Assembly (NCBI GenBank): GCA_021151835.1
Contig: JAGKWO010000001.1
Coordinates: 186,001 to 250,000, forward strand
Reading direction: 5' to 3'
Origin: Gammaproteobacteria bacterium
GTDB taxonomy: Bacteria; Pseudomonadota; Gammaproteobacteria; Pseudomonadales; Cellvibrionaceae
Length of the DNA stretch: 64,000 nt
In this document: piece after piece, positions 43,391 through 53,107 of the stretch
Position numbering within the stretch: position 1 is the first letter of the stretch
Layout of the letters: each line of letters opens with the position of its first letter
Position numbers and translations under genes: made by a program
Notes under the pieces: generated by a model
The model's database searches: none
Seen by the model: only the letters and a program-made list of their open reading frames with translations
What the model was told of the DNA's origin: nothing

Positions 43391-44713
43391 TTATCCTTTC
43401 ACACGTTTTGAGGTTTTATTAATAAAGCCGATCCATTGTTGATCCAGTTTTTCGAACCATCCCAACACATTGGTGACCGGCAGAAACAACCCATTGCGAA
43501 TAATCGCTTCAGCAAAGCCCCGATCCAGGCTTTGCCGGTACAGCCAGTAGTGCAATGATTTGGGAACCAGTGTTTCCAAATGCTTTGCTTTGGCAGGAAT
43601 TTGGGAGCCCAGTGCTTCTTCAAGGTGCTGGTGATCATGAAGGGCGCTGGGCGACTTAAGGATCTGCAAGCTACGCACCGCGCCATGCCCGATCATATGC
43701 AATACAGCCAACGCATAAAAACCCAATGCAATTTCAATCCAGATCACACTGACCTGGGTGAGTGATGCGTAAGCCAATGAGCTTTTAATATCGGTTTGTA
43801 CACGGCCAATTAATGTGCTGTGGATGGCGGTGATGAATGCAATAACAATGATTACCGCTTTCAATATGGCAGACTCTTCGATCAACGCAGCACATCTCAA
43901 CAATAAAAATGCCCCGAGGTGAACGGAAATAGCACCATAAAAAATAGCCGACGAGGGCGTTGGCCCCTCCATCGCGCGCGGCAGCCAACCGGAAAAAGGA
44001 AGCTGGGCTGACTTGCCCGCAGCCGCCCATACCAGCGCCAGCCCTACCGCAAATACCAAACCCGAACCGGGTGGTAATCCCAGCGTTTGCATAGCGGGAT
44101 TGCTATTCAGGTTAAACCAGGCAGAACTGTGTGTAGTGTGCAAAAGCAATAAAGCAATCACGAACCCTACATCACAGACCCGATAGGTAAAAAAAGCCCT
44201 CAAGCCATGCTCAACCGGTTTATTTCGTTCATAGAAAAAGGAAATCAGCATTGCAGATGCGACTCCCACCAGCTCCCACCCAACAATCAATAATCCCAGA
44301 CTGCTGGCGATTAAAATTGTCTGCACCCCCGCGCCGAACAGATTCAGGAAAAAATAAAAACGGAAATAACCGGGATCGCGATGGAGATATCGACGCGAGA
44401 AAACTGCTATCAAACCAATCAGCAAGCAATAAAATATAACCAGGATGCCGGAATAAATATCCAGGGCAATAGCGAATGGCCAGCTTTTTTGTTCGCGCAT
44501 GTTGTCGGAAAGGAAATGAAAACTGCTCCATACATCGCTTAATAAATTAGCGCCCAATAACAGTGCGAAGGCAACTATGTTGAACACAAATACCAATACC
44601 GTGATACGCGAATAAAAAATTTCACTTTGGTATCGTTTAATCCACATCAATATCCCCAATATTGCACAACTCAAAAAGGGCAACACAAATAAAATAGCTA
44701 ATAGGTAGTTCAT
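43391..44713 (-). CDS. dabB: DabB-like NuoL homologue, proton-conducting subunit of inorganic carbon uptake
   Basis: A 440-residue membrane protein of the NuoL/MrpA group with about 13 helices. The family pattern is clear: YLHRDPGYFRFYFFLNLFGA, LLIVGWELVGVASAMLISFF, GKSAQLPFSGWLPRAMEGPT and SSLAYASLTQVSVIW, including Glu in the WELVG helix and the Lys of GKSAQLPF, which take part in proton transfer. In DAB systems DabB couples cation flow to the DabA carbonic-anhydrase-like subunit. It starts 12 bases after dabA. The assignment as DabB rests on its partner gene; sequence alone would say NuoL-like. Confidence 0.88.
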   Translation of the reverse strand: MNYLLAILFVLPFLSCAILGILMWIKRYQSEIFYSRITVLVFVFNIVAFALLLGANLLSDVWSSFHFLSDNMREQKSWPFAIALDIYSGILVIFYCLLIGLIAVFSRRYLHRDPGYFRFYFFLNLFGAGVQTILIASSLGLLIVGWELVGVASAMLISFFYERNKPVEHGLRAFFTYRVCDVGFVIALLLLHTTHSSAWFNLNSNPAMQTLGLPPGSGLVFAVGLALVWAAAGKSAQLPFSGWLPRAMEGPTPSSAIFYGAISVHLGAFLLLRCAALIEESAILKAVIIVIAFITAIHSTLIGRVQTDIKSSLAYASLTQVSVIWIEIALGFYALAVLHMIGHGAVRSLQILKSPSALHDHQHLEEALGSQIPAKAKHLETLVPKSLHYWLYRQSLDRGFAEAIIRNGLFLPVTNVLGWFEKLDQQWIGFINKTSKRVKG

Positions 44714-44725
44714 GACTTTTTACCC

Positions 44726-47695
44726 TTATACCATCGCGGAACGAATTTGCGCCGGTGCCAGGAAATTCCGCTGGCCCGCATAGTAATCAGCGGATCGCTC
44801 GCAGGATGTTAACGAGGTGGTTAGCGGAGACCGGGCAACAAACCCCTGCGCAGTAAATAAAAAACATTGCGCAGATTCAGGGTCCAGCGCAGCAAGTTGA
44901 ATCCAGCGATTTTTTATCAGCGGCACCAGGGCGGGAGTGGTATCCAGGATTTGTTGCAATTGCGCCGGCGTACTTTCAACTACCACCAGCAGCCTCACCG
45001 GTTCATGGATTTCCACCATTTGCCATGGCAATCCGGTACGTAAATCAGTGGCGTGCCCATCCATGACACCAATCAAGCCGGTGATGTTATGTGGCAATTT
45101 GGTTCCGCAACCGTATTTATTGGGATCGACAAAACTAAAATAATATTCGAGGTTGATGCCCGCCCCCACTGGACCAACCGCCATTAAAATATTTTTTAAT
45201 AAATGGCCATTGGTGTCCGCGAAGTGATCGTAAGACACAAGGAAAGCGCGCCGGTCCAAAAATAAACCACGGCTGCGAACCCTGCGGCCGACGATACAAA
45301 TCGAATTGGTGGCATGGCCATATTCCGGCCGCGGTTCAGCAAGGTCATTTGCGTGGATCTGCGCATATTCCAGTGCTTCATCCGGCGATACTGGCATAGG
45401 CGTAGTTTCAAAACGGCGACAACGCTCATGCGCATCCATTACGCAAGCCTGGTTGAATGCAGCTTTTATCGTGTGGTAATCACTACTGAGTTGATGCGGA
45501 AGTAAATCCTCATCGTAATAGGTCATCGCATCATCACAAGTATTGTGATAAGCGCCGATAAACCAGGTGGTATCCGGAATATCAATGCCCCGTGCGATCA
45601 ACGCCTGGCGTACTAAAGGGTGATTAGCCATCGCGGCAAACGTGCGCGCATTGGGTCCACCTCGCCCGCCACCTGTAGCACCGCAATCATGTGCGGCTTC
45701 GTGCGGGTTGTTAAGGCTGCAAGAACCGTGACCAATAAAAAGGACCAGCTTGCTTATAGTGGGAATGATGTTGAGGGTTTTTAATGTGCTCTCAACAATG
45801 TCGGTCATTTCTTTAATGGAATAACCGGTTTTTAACGGTTCTTCATGTTCATGTTCACGCTCTATCAATAAACGGCTTTCAGGCGATTCACCAAACGGCG
45901 TGTGAAACAAATGCTCCAGCGTTAAATACAGGCGTGGGGAAATACTGCGCAAAATAAGCGCTGGAATACTTAACCAACCCAGTAATGCGGTGTAAATGGA
46001 ACCGCGCGTTAATGTTTTACTGGATACTTCTTTATGATATTTAAATCGCCCGAGCCTTTTTTGAGACATTTTATAACGCTGGTGGGCCGCATCATTTTGT
46101 GCAACTTCCTTGATAAAATGTTTGGGTGTAATCACCACCGGGCACAACGGCTTCGAGCGAATATCATTTAATCCCTGATACTGGATAGCGGCGCCAAAAA
46201 ATCCGGCAAAGCCGAAGGTTTCGCAGTCAGGCAGCAGTTCTTCAAGATGCCTGCGCAAAGACTCCTCGCGATCATCAATACAAAAAACCGCCTGAACCGC
46301 TGGCCGTTGTTGTTTTTGCGGCGCCGATAAAACATCACGGCTGTGTATCTGCAACGCATCCAGGGTTTGGTTGCGGTGAAACCCTTCAAACGCCAGGTGC
46401 AGCAAGCGCCTGCGCAATACATCGTTTAATTGATAAATATTTTTTATCCAGGTTTCCGCATATTTTTTTTGCATCAGCAATGCGGGGTCGACAGGAAGTG
46501 CCTGTGCGGTAATAAAGGCTTCATAACACAACTTTATTTTTTCGGGATAATTATCGTATTGGCTGTGGATATTTTCACAACGGCTTTTCAGGTCCTGTAA
46601 ATCAAGATCCGCCCTGAAATGCTCTTGCATGGTTTGATTACCAACCACCACTTCGAGCACCAGACGTATGGCCAAAAAATCATTTAGCTCCGCGTTTGGG
46701 GCTTGTACTGGTGCCCTGTCCGGCCGCAGTTCAACATGCTGGATCATCCCTGCCCATCCGCGCAACGCTAATAAGGTATGAAGCAAAAATTCAGCCTTTT
46801 CTGCTTCCATAACATTCAGCCTTGTCAACGCCCAGTCAATAGCCTCCAGTGAAGAGGCATTTTTTAATACAGGGGAATTTAATAATTCCTTTAACTTTTT
46901 AATATGATGATTTGGTGGACTCAGTGATAAACCATACAGCGATTTGAAACACTCCCAGAGTCCCCGGTCGCGTTGCGGCATAGGCCAATGCGAAATTCCC
47001 TGATCCAGGAAGGCAGCACAAAGGCGAATCAGGATAGGATGAATCCATTCATCGATATCCATTCGGGTAAGTGTTAATAAATAATCGCGTAAGCGCCTTG
47101 GGGTATTAACATGGCTGACATAATCAAGATTGCATTGGTTAAAAACGTGCCATAGATCCTGCAGGAACCTGCGCACAGCAGATGCCGTTGATGGTTCATC
47201 GCTATAAGTAATTGCATAATCGGTGAGTTCTTTTGCGCGATCAGGCGCAACCTCTTTTGCAATTTTTTTTAAACAATCAGTTTCGGTCAGGAAAAATCCG
47301 ATAGTGGCAGCCTCCGGGACTGCAATGAATTTTCCAAGCCGGTGAAAATAAAAATCCCGGGTGTCCAGATTAAGCACTGCGCCGCGCACCCGCTCCTGGT
47401 CAGCAAAATATTCTGTTATTGCGGCAGAAATGTTGTCCCTGGTAAAGCGTCCCCTGGCAAAATGCTGGTGATAATCAAATTCGCTAAGAAAAGGTTCAGC
47501 CTGATACAGTTTCCCCGCTTCTACAACCGCATCTTCAAAACCGAGATGTTCAAAATTGTGCAAGGTATTGTGGTGTACAAACGCATGTAACGGCGGCTGG
47601 CTGGGCAAATAATGCCCCAGCTCGTGAATCAGGTGGGTAAGCGCTTCCGTACGGCTATTGGCTTGCGCAGCGGATTGTTTATTCAACGCGTTCAT
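44726..47695 (-). CDS. dabA: DabA (DUF2309), zinc-binding subunit of inorganic carbon uptake
   Basis: A 989-residue protein of the DUF2309/DabA family, a beta-carbonic-anhydrase-like protein that hydrates CO2 in a vectorial way in the cytoplasm. The zinc site is readable: Cys472 and Asp474 in FCIDDREES, His656 in IGHGS, and Cys671 in HDCGATGG. The N terminus has LPSQPPLHAFVHHNTLHNFE, typical of the family. Length fits. It overlaps the SulP stop by four bases (ATGA) and is followed closely by two proton-channel-like genes. The operon gives bicarbonate to carboxylases at low CO2. Confidence is high for the family and good for function. Confidence 0.94.
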   Translation of the reverse strand: MNALNKQSAAQANSRTEALTHLIHELGHYLPSQPPLHAFVHHNTLHNFEHLGFEDAVVEAGKLYQAEPFLSEFDYHQHFARGRFTRDNISAAITEYFADQERVRGAVLNLDTRDFYFHRLGKFIAVPEAATIGFFLTETDCLKKIAKEVAPDRAKELTDYAITYSDEPSTASAVRRFLQDLWHVFNQCNLDYVSHVNTPRRLRDYLLTLTRMDIDEWIHPILIRLCAAFLDQGISHWPMPQRDRGLWECFKSLYGLSLSPPNHHIKKLKELLNSPVLKNASSLEAIDWALTRLNVMEAEKAEFLLHTLLALRGWAGMIQHVELRPDRAPVQAPNAELNDFLAIRLVLEVVVGNQTMQEHFRADLDLQDLKSRCENIHSQYDNYPEKIKLCYEAFITAQALPVDPALLMQKKYAETWIKNIYQLNDVLRRRLLHLAFEGFHRNQTLDALQIHSRDVLSAPQKQQRPAVQAVFCIDDREESLRRHLEELLPDCETFGFAGFFGAAIQYQGLNDIRSKPLCPVVITPKHFIKEVAQNDAAHQRYKMSQKRLGRFKYHKEVSSKTLTRGSIYTALLGWLSIPALILRSISPRLYLTLEHLFHTPFGESPESRLLIEREHEHEEPLKTGYSIKEMTDIVESTLKTLNIIPTISKLVLFIGHGSCSLNNPHEAAHDCGATGGGRGGPNARTFAAMANHPLVRQALIARGIDIPDTTWFIGAYHNTCDDAMTYYDEDLLPHQLSSDYHTIKAAFNQACVMDAHERCRRFETTPMPVSPDEALEYAQIHANDLAEPRPEYGHATNSICIVGRRVRSRGLFLDRRAFLVSYDHFADTNGHLLKNILMAVGPVGAGINLEYYFSFVDPNKYGCGTKLPHNITGLIGVMDGHATDLRTGLPWQMVEIHEPVRLLVVVESTPAQLQQILDTTPALVPLIKNRWIQLAALDPESAQCFLFTAQGFVARSPLTTSLTSCERSADYYAGQRNFLAPAQIRSAMV

Positions 47696-49284
47696 GAATA
47701 CACCTTGACCTTGGTGGCATGCGGATGCTGGCTCAGTGATCTCAGCTCACCCAATCCCTCCAGCCGGAAATTCAATGCGGGCCATTCTTGCCTGAGCGTA
47801 TCCAGGTAACTTAAAAAGGTATGGTCAATTAAATTGGAATTGGAAAAGTTGATGATGACATTATCAACCAGGTGGCAGCCCTGCTGGATAGTTCGACGTA
47901 AGGGAAGTATGGAGCTGAACGTTGCTGCGCTTTCTATCGTGATATAAAGATCGCGCTGTTTAATGTGCGACTGGATTTTGGGATAAAAAATGGATTTAAA
48001 CGGAACCCCCCTCAGCAAATGCAACGCCAGCTTTAATAAAATACCGACACCTACACCCACCAACAAATCTGTCGCCAGGGTAACGAACAACGTTGAACTG
48101 AACAGCACCAGTTGATCGACACCAATTTTTTTGATGTGCAACAATTGGGAAAATGACGCTAACCGGGCACCGGTAAATACCAGCATCGCCGCCAATACCG
48201 CCAACGGAATCTGATTAAGTAGCGAAGGGATCAATGCCACAAATAACAATAAAAAAGCGCCGTGGAAAAAGTTTGACCACCGCGACTGCGCACCGGCATC
48301 AATGTTAGCTTTGCTACGTACTATTTCAGAGATCATCGGCAAGCCGCCCAATAATGAACTCAGTAAATTGCCCAACCCGGTGGCAAAAAGATCCTTATTT
48401 AAATGGGTAGAACCTTTGTTCGGGTCCATGGAATCAACCGCTAGCGCACTTAAAGTGGATTCAATTGTTCCGATAAGCGCAAACATGATGATGTATTTAA
48501 TGGATGCAGCCGTTAACAAATGCGAAAAATCAGGGAAAGTGAAAATATTTAACAATGATGCAGGAAGCTGAACCAGGTATTCGGGCCCAAGATGATATTG
48601 CTGGTTAGCAAAGAGGTAATCATGCGGTGACTGGATATTCATGGCCAATGCAATAGGAATTGTCACTAACAGCACCCAGATTTGGGCCGGCAACGCTTTT
48701 AGTGCTTTCCATGGAAGCCTGGGCAACATAAATAAAATAACCAGCGAAATGATCCCGAGTAACAACACGTACGGATTGCTGTGGCCGATGTTTTGAGGAA
48801 TTTGCGCTAATAATTCCAGCGGCTCTTTGCTAACCGGTTTAACGCCCATCATGACGTACGACTGCTTGGCAATAATGATGACACCAATTGCCGCCAACAT
48901 ACCGTGAACCACCGAAGGTGACATGATGACACCCAGAGTTGCCGCGCGAATAAATGAAAATACAATTTGGATAATCGCCGCCGCGACACCTACCGCCAAA
49001 GTGCGTTCGTAACCCAATTGCATATCGCCCTGCCCCAATTCCATAACGGAGCCAATGGCGATCACAATCAAACCTGCCGCCGGGCCTTTAATCGTTAGCT
49101 TGGCTCCGCCCGTAAATGTTGACAGCATTCCACCAATAATTGCTGTGAGTATGCCGGCCGCCGGTGGAAATCCACTGGCAATTGAAATACCCAGGCACAA
49201 AGGCAATGCGATTAAAAAAACAAGGAAGCCGGATTTCAGATCAACCAACGAAGGTTGGCCTAATTGACGAAAATAAGAAGACAC
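47692..49284 (-). CDS. SulP-family anion transporter, probably bicarbonate
   Basis: A 530-residue SulP/SLC26 transporter. About 12 membrane helices begin at residue 15 (DLKSGFLVFLIALPLCLGIS), with GGAKLTIKGPAAGLIVIAIG and SAVDSMDPNKGSTHLNKDL (the latter near the central helices, written here as the family's conserved acidic loop ending in a glycine-rich segment). A reduced STAS-like domain covers the last 90 residues. The start is a GTG at 49284, supported by GAGGG eight bases upstream. It overlaps dabA by four bases, which ties it to inorganic carbon uptake; sulfate transport cannot be excluded from sequence. Confidence 0.9.
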   Translation of the reverse strand: MSSYFRQLGQPSLVDLKSGFLVFLIALPLCLGISIASGFPPAAGILTAIIGGMLSTFTGGAKLTIKGPAAGLIVIAIGSVMELGQGDMQLGYERTLAVGVAAAIIQIVFSFIRAATLGVIMSPSVVHGMLAAIGVIIIAKQSYVMMGVKPVSKEPLELLAQIPQNIGHSNPYVLLLGIISLVILFMLPRLPWKALKALPAQIWVLLVTIPIALAMNIQSPHDYLFANQQYHLGPEYLVQLPASLLNIFTFPDFSHLLTAASIKYIIMFALIGTIESTLSALAVDSMDPNKGSTHLNKDLFATGLGNLLSSLLGGLPMISEIVRSKANIDAGAQSRWSNFFHGAFLLLFVALIPSLLNQIPLAVLAAMLVFTGARLASFSQLLHIKKIGVDQLVLFSSTLFVTLATDLLVGVGVGILLKLALHLLRGVPFKSIFYPKIQSHIKQRDLYITIESAATFSSILPLRRTIQQGCHLVDNVIINFSNSNLIDHTFLSYLDTLRQEWPALNFRLEGLGELRSLSQHPHATKVKVYS

Positions 49285-49395
49285 GATAAATCCCTCTCTA
49301 AAAAAAGAATAAAGAAATCCATATGCCCCGCCAACGGATAATTAATCCCGGGACATAATCAGATCGATTGTTGTGGCACCAGGCCACGGCATAAC

Positions 49396-49746
49396 CTAGA
49401 CGAGAAAATAAACAGGAGGCGCGCGCGAATTACGGGTACTGAGATGAAAACGGGGAATCAACAGCGGATTATATTTGATACGTTTGAAAGCAATATTTTT
49501 CAGGAGCGGAAAATAAGACAGCGGGTTATAACCATCATCGCCACTTTCGATATCGCTATTTTTGGTGTCATCAGTATCGCAATCCTGAACCGCGATTACT
49601 GTGGATTTAAAACCATCTTGCTCAACAAAAAAAACGTCCTGATGGAAAGGTTTAAAACAGTTTGCTATTGAAACAACAAAGAACCCAAGCACTAATAACA
49701 TCAGCGCCCAACGAAAATATTTTATTTCAAAATATCTCAGGTTCAT
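49396..49746 (-). CDS. Small single-pass protein of unknown function upstream of the carbon-uptake operon
   Basis: A 116-residue protein with one N-terminal helix (ALMLLVLGFFVVSIANC), an acidic middle (DCDTDDTKNSDIESGDDG) and a C-terminal tail ending RNSRAPPVYFLV. A tail of the form xRAPP is seen in small metal-related proteins (DUF2946-like), but resemblance is slight. I chose the ATG at 49746; a TTG at 49797 is in frame. It lies 111 bases upstream of the SulP gene on the same strand and may be the first gene of that operon. Function unknown. Confidence 0.5.
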   Translation of the reverse strand: MNLRYFEIKYFRWALMLLVLGFFVVSIANCFKPFHQDVFFVEQDGFKSTVIAVQDCDTDDTKNSDIESGDDGYNPLSYFPLLKNIAFKRIKYNPLLIPRFHLSTRNSRAPPVYFLV

Positions 49747-50386
49747 TGTATAGATGGTGATTGTTGTGCGAACAGGAATAGTCGCGAAAAATATCAAGGC
49801 AAATACGTGGCGTGGTGAATCCGCATTTACCCACTCATATGACCGGGAAGCCGGCGGATCATAGAGGGGTTATTTACTTATATCAATAACAGCAAATTTA
49901 AAAAGTCGTCGAAATTAGCACATTGGGGATAAACCGGATTTTTTAATTAATGTCGAGCTGATTAAGATGTGTTTAAGCGGTATAAAATTTAAATTCCTGT
50001 TAATTGTTACAACAATATGAATGATGCTTAATGTTGGCTGGGACGATAAATATAACTTCAAATTAAGATAATTAAGAAAAATACCACTTTAAAAATTAAC
50101 ACTGCAAAAAAATGACGTATTGCTCATGGTGCCTTTTGGCAGGCTACCGGTATTAAATCCAACATGAAATATGTCACCCTTGCAATCGTTTGATTATCCC
50201 CTTTTTGTTAGCCACCCATTACCTGATTAGTCATCCACCAGCTATCAACTGGCCGCGACCAACCGCACGCAGCCACGCCTGAAAGAAAACTTGCTCGACG
50301 ACGCTTGGTGCAGGGTAATTGAGATTGCGAACCAAACGTAATATTCACACTCAAAACAGCAATATTCAACACGATGAGGCGCACAG
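49747..50386. other. Gene-free A+T-rich stretch
   Basis: About 640 bases between divergent genes with no convincing frame. The middle (49890-50150) is very A+T-rich. A weak inverted repeat (ATCCGC ... GCGGAT, about 49820-49860) is the only structure I see. GAGG at about 50372 is the ribosome binding site of the next gene. Confidence 0.4.
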
Positions 50387-50830
50387 ATGAATAGCTCAAA
50401 ACACCTTCCGGTAGTGCTATCAATATTGGTATTAACAGCTTGTGGCGATAAAGCAGCCTCCCCGGCCGCTACGGAAATTGTATCCAGTGAAAATGTCGCG
50501 AGCTCAGCAACGGCATCGAGCGAAAGCACTGCCATACCGGTAGCCACATCGTCAGCACAAACCGATGCCTGGATAGGCAAATGGAATGGACCAGAGGGAA
50601 CATCCATTGAAATCTCAGGTGCCAAGGGTAGCTATATCATCAGTATCGAAGATCTCGATAGTGTGAAGCAGTACACGGGCACCAGTAACGGCACCCAAAT
50701 TACATTCGAGCGCGATGGCAATACTGAAATACTCCAGGCCAGCAATGGTGCGGACACTGGCATGAAATGGCTTGCAGAGAAATCCAATTGTTTGCGAGTG
50801 CGTTTGGGTGAAGGCTGGTGCAGGGATTGA
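50387..50830 (+). CDS. Small lipoprotein of unknown function
   Basis: A 147-residue predicted lipoprotein with lipobox LTAC (Cys19), a Ser/Ala-rich linker to about residue 60, then a compact domain beginning WIGKWNGPEGTSIEISG and ending CLRVRLGEGWCRD. The W.G.W.GPEG...I start and short strands look like a small beta-barrel; two Cys near the end may pair. The ATG at 50387 follows GAGG by eight bases. It is 60 bases upstream of the lipocalin gene on the same strand, so they may be co-transcribed. Confidence 0.8.
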   Translation: MNSSKHLPVVLSILVLTACGDKAASPAATEIVSSENVASSATASSESTAIPVATSSAQTDAWIGKWNGPEGTSIEISGAKGSYIISIEDLDSVKQYTGTSNGTQITFERDGNTEILQASNGADTGMKWLAEKSNCLRVRLGEGWCRD

Positions 50831-50890
50831 TATTGAATTTCCCGCAATTTCGATGCTCATACCAATATCAGTTTTAAACGGATCACAACC

Positions 50891-51433
50891 ATGAAAACTT
50901 TCATATTGGGTATTGCATTATTGCTGGTCAGTTGCGGTGGCGGCAAACCGGAGAACATAACACCGGTCCAGCCTTTTGATGTACAGCGTTACCTGGGAAC
51001 ATGGTATGAAATAGCGCGCCTTGATCATCGCTTTGAGCGCGGCTTAAGCCATGTCACGGCGGAATATAGTTTGCGGGACGACGGCGGCGTAACGGTGGTT
51101 AATAAAGGTTATTCACAAAAAGACAGCACATGGGATACCGCTAAAGGCAAAGCGTATTTTGTAAACGATAAAAACACCGGATTTTTAAAAGTTTCTTTTT
51201 GGGGGCCTTTTTACAGTTCCTATGTCGTCTTTGAGCTGGACACCAATTATCAATACGCCTTGATTAGTGGTGAAAATAAGGATTACTTCTGGATACTGTC
51301 CCGCCAGCCAACAATGGAACCCGCCCTATTGGATAAATTGATTGAGAAAGCTGGCTCACTGGGTTTTGATACTAAAAAAATAATTAGAGTGGATCATACG
51401 ATTATTACCAACCAGCAAATAAGCGCGCAGTAA
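50891..51433 (+). CDS. blc: Outer membrane lipoprotein lipocalin, Blc type
   Basis: A 180-residue bacterial lipocalin. The signal peptide ends at the lipobox LVSC (Cys15). The lipocalin signature is clear: YLGTWYEIARLDHRFERGLS at the start of the barrel, then AEYSLRDDGGVTVVNKGY, GKAYF and a late YFWILSRQP. Blc proteins sit on the inner face of the outer membrane and bind lipids such as lysophospholipids, often under envelope stress. Length matches the family. Confidence 0.92.
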   Translation: MKTFILGIALLLVSCGGGKPENITPVQPFDVQRYLGTWYEIARLDHRFERGLSHVTAEYSLRDDGGVTVVNKGYSQKDSTWDTAKGKAYFVNDKNTGFLKVSFWGPFYSSYVVFELDTNYQYALISGENKDYFWILSRQPTMEPALLDKLIEKAGSLGFDTKKIIRVDHTIITNQQISAQ

Positions 51434-51867
51434 AAAGCGGCTTATTCACTATTTTTTGCTTAATATAGATTCGCACGAAACCCTGTGCGAATCCATTTCA
51501 CAATCCTTACTTCGGTAATCCGCAATACCACTGCCTCACGCGGTTGGGTAACAATGCCCAACTTTTGCCCGCACCTACCTTCGCTGCCCTATTATTGCCC
51601 TCTGCGTTCCAATTTTCTTTAACCATGTAATAACCATATTTTCAGGCCGACCATGAAATTCTTTTATTTTCGAGATAACCAATTAATCCTTTAATAAAAG
51701 CAAACAAAAACACTGTAAATATTTACCCGGTAAATTTGCATCAGCCATTGACATTTTCGCGATAAAAATATCATTTACTTTTGGCCTGTCATTTGCAGAA
51801 TTTCTGCTATACCTACTGTAAAATAGCAGACACTAAAACCCAAATAAAAAACCAGGCAAAACCCCGC
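51434..51867. other. Gene-free stretch with hairpin and a decayed repeat end
   Basis: A perfect 9-bp stem (GATTCGCAC 51468-51476, GTGCGAATC 51485-51493) follows the lipocalin gene but lacks a T run. At 51542-51562 GGTTGGGTAACAATGCCCAA recalls the end of family 2 repeats (one arm only). The remainder is A+T-rich and presumably holds the regulator's promoter. Confidence 0.45.
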
Positions 51868-53070
51868 ATGACAACCCCTATTTTTAATCTCAACGATATC
51901 ATCCTGATTCTTGCTATTGGTTTAAGCACAGTACTGGCCTTGTATTTATTAGCCTTACCGGCTAAAAAGCGCCTTCCCAAATTATTGCTGACTACGTTCT
52001 TTATCAGTATTTCATTGGCGGATGTCGGGGTAATGCTGATCTGGAATGAATACATTCCACAAGTCACCCTGACCAATACACTGGTTCCCTATTTTTATTG
52101 CACCGCCTTATTATTAAAAGCACCATTGCTATTGTTATATGTGCGCAGCATTACCGAAGAGAATTTCCATTTAAAACGCATCCATCTATTGCACCTGATT
52201 CCGGCGCTGATCGCTGTTGGTGTAATTGCCAGCTTTGGTATTGATATAAATCGCTTGAAGCTCGATACATTCGGTATGGATGCAGTGCTTTATACGGTAA
52301 TAGATAGCTTGTGGTATTCGTTAAAAATTATTCCATTGGTTTATTTTTCGGCGGCGTCCATTACCGTATGGCGTTATCATAAAATGCTCCGCCAACAACA
52401 CTCGGACGTTAACGAAACGGCACTCTGGTGGCTCTATTACCTGACCCTTGGGTTTGTATTTGCGGGGGTATGGACACTATCCCTGAGCTTGCTTGCGTAT
52501 TTTTATCGCTTGCCCTTTGGCGTGACCGATAATTACCTGAATTTTATTTTACTGATTGCGTTGTTTTATTACAGCATTTCCCATGCCCAAAACCTGACAA
52601 CTACCAAAGAGGATGAAGAGTTTGAGCTGACCGAAAAATTTGAGTTACAGAAAGACACAACACCCGGTCCCGATGCCAAACCGCTGGATTCGACCATCGA
52701 TAAAATTATGGATGGTATTGCGCGCCAGAAACTTTATTTAAACCAAAGCCTGAACGTCGAACAATTTTCCGCAAAAATCGGTGTGCCCTACCGCGATGTA
52801 TCCTATGCCATCAATAAAACCTTTGGCACCAATTTTTTTGAATTTATTAATTCCTACCGAATTGAAGAATCCAAACGTTATCTCGCCGATGAGAAATATA
52901 AAGATATGACGATAATGGATATCCTGCTGGAATCAGGCTTTAACAGTAAATCCGCATTCCAGCGCTTTTTCAAACGCCTCACCGGGATTTCACCCACGGA
53001 GTTCCGGCGCGAGGCCTTGCGCACTGCGCATTTTGCGCAAGAACAAAACCCGGATGACGATAAGGAGTAA
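51868..53070 (+). CDS. Membrane-anchored AraC-family transcriptional regulator
   Basis: A 400-residue protein. The first 235 residues contain about seven hydrophobic helices (ILILAIGLSTVLALYLLAL, LLLKAPLLLLYV, LIPALIAVGVIASFG and others). The C-terminal 110 residues are an AraC double helix-turn-helix: SLNVEQFSAKIGVPYRDVSY and then DMTIMDILLESGFNSKSAFQ with RFFKRLTGISPTEFR. Regulators of this build sense a membrane or periplasmic signal directly. The ATG at 51868 is preferred over an upstream TTG; neither has a strong ribosome binding site. Targets cannot be told. Confidence 0.88.
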   Translation: MTTPIFNLNDIILILAIGLSTVLALYLLALPAKKRLPKLLLTTFFISISLADVGVMLIWNEYIPQVTLTNTLVPYFYCTALLLKAPLLLLYVRSITEENFHLKRIHLLHLIPALIAVGVIASFGIDINRLKLDTFGMDAVLYTVIDSLWYSLKIIPLVYFSAASITVWRYHKMLRQQHSDVNETALWWLYYLTLGFVFAGVWTLSLSLLAYFYRLPFGVTDNYLNFILLIALFYYSISHAQNLTTTKEDEEFELTEKFELQKDTTPGPDAKPLDSTIDKIMDGIARQKLYLNQSLNVEQFSAKIGVPYRDVSYAINKTFGTNFFEFINSYRIEESKRYLADEKYKDMTIMDILLESGFNSKSAFQRFFKRLTGISPTEFRREALRTAHFAQEQNPDDDKE

Positions 53071-53107
53071 AACGAACAAACTGACTATCGGTGTTTGAAG
53101 AAATTAT

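Noticed and set aside
50240..50340. Possible decayed copy of the end of the lipoprotein gene at 50387 (a GGTGCAGGG word occurs at both places).
   Set aside because: Similarity is limited to a few bases and one short reading; too weak to call a remnant.
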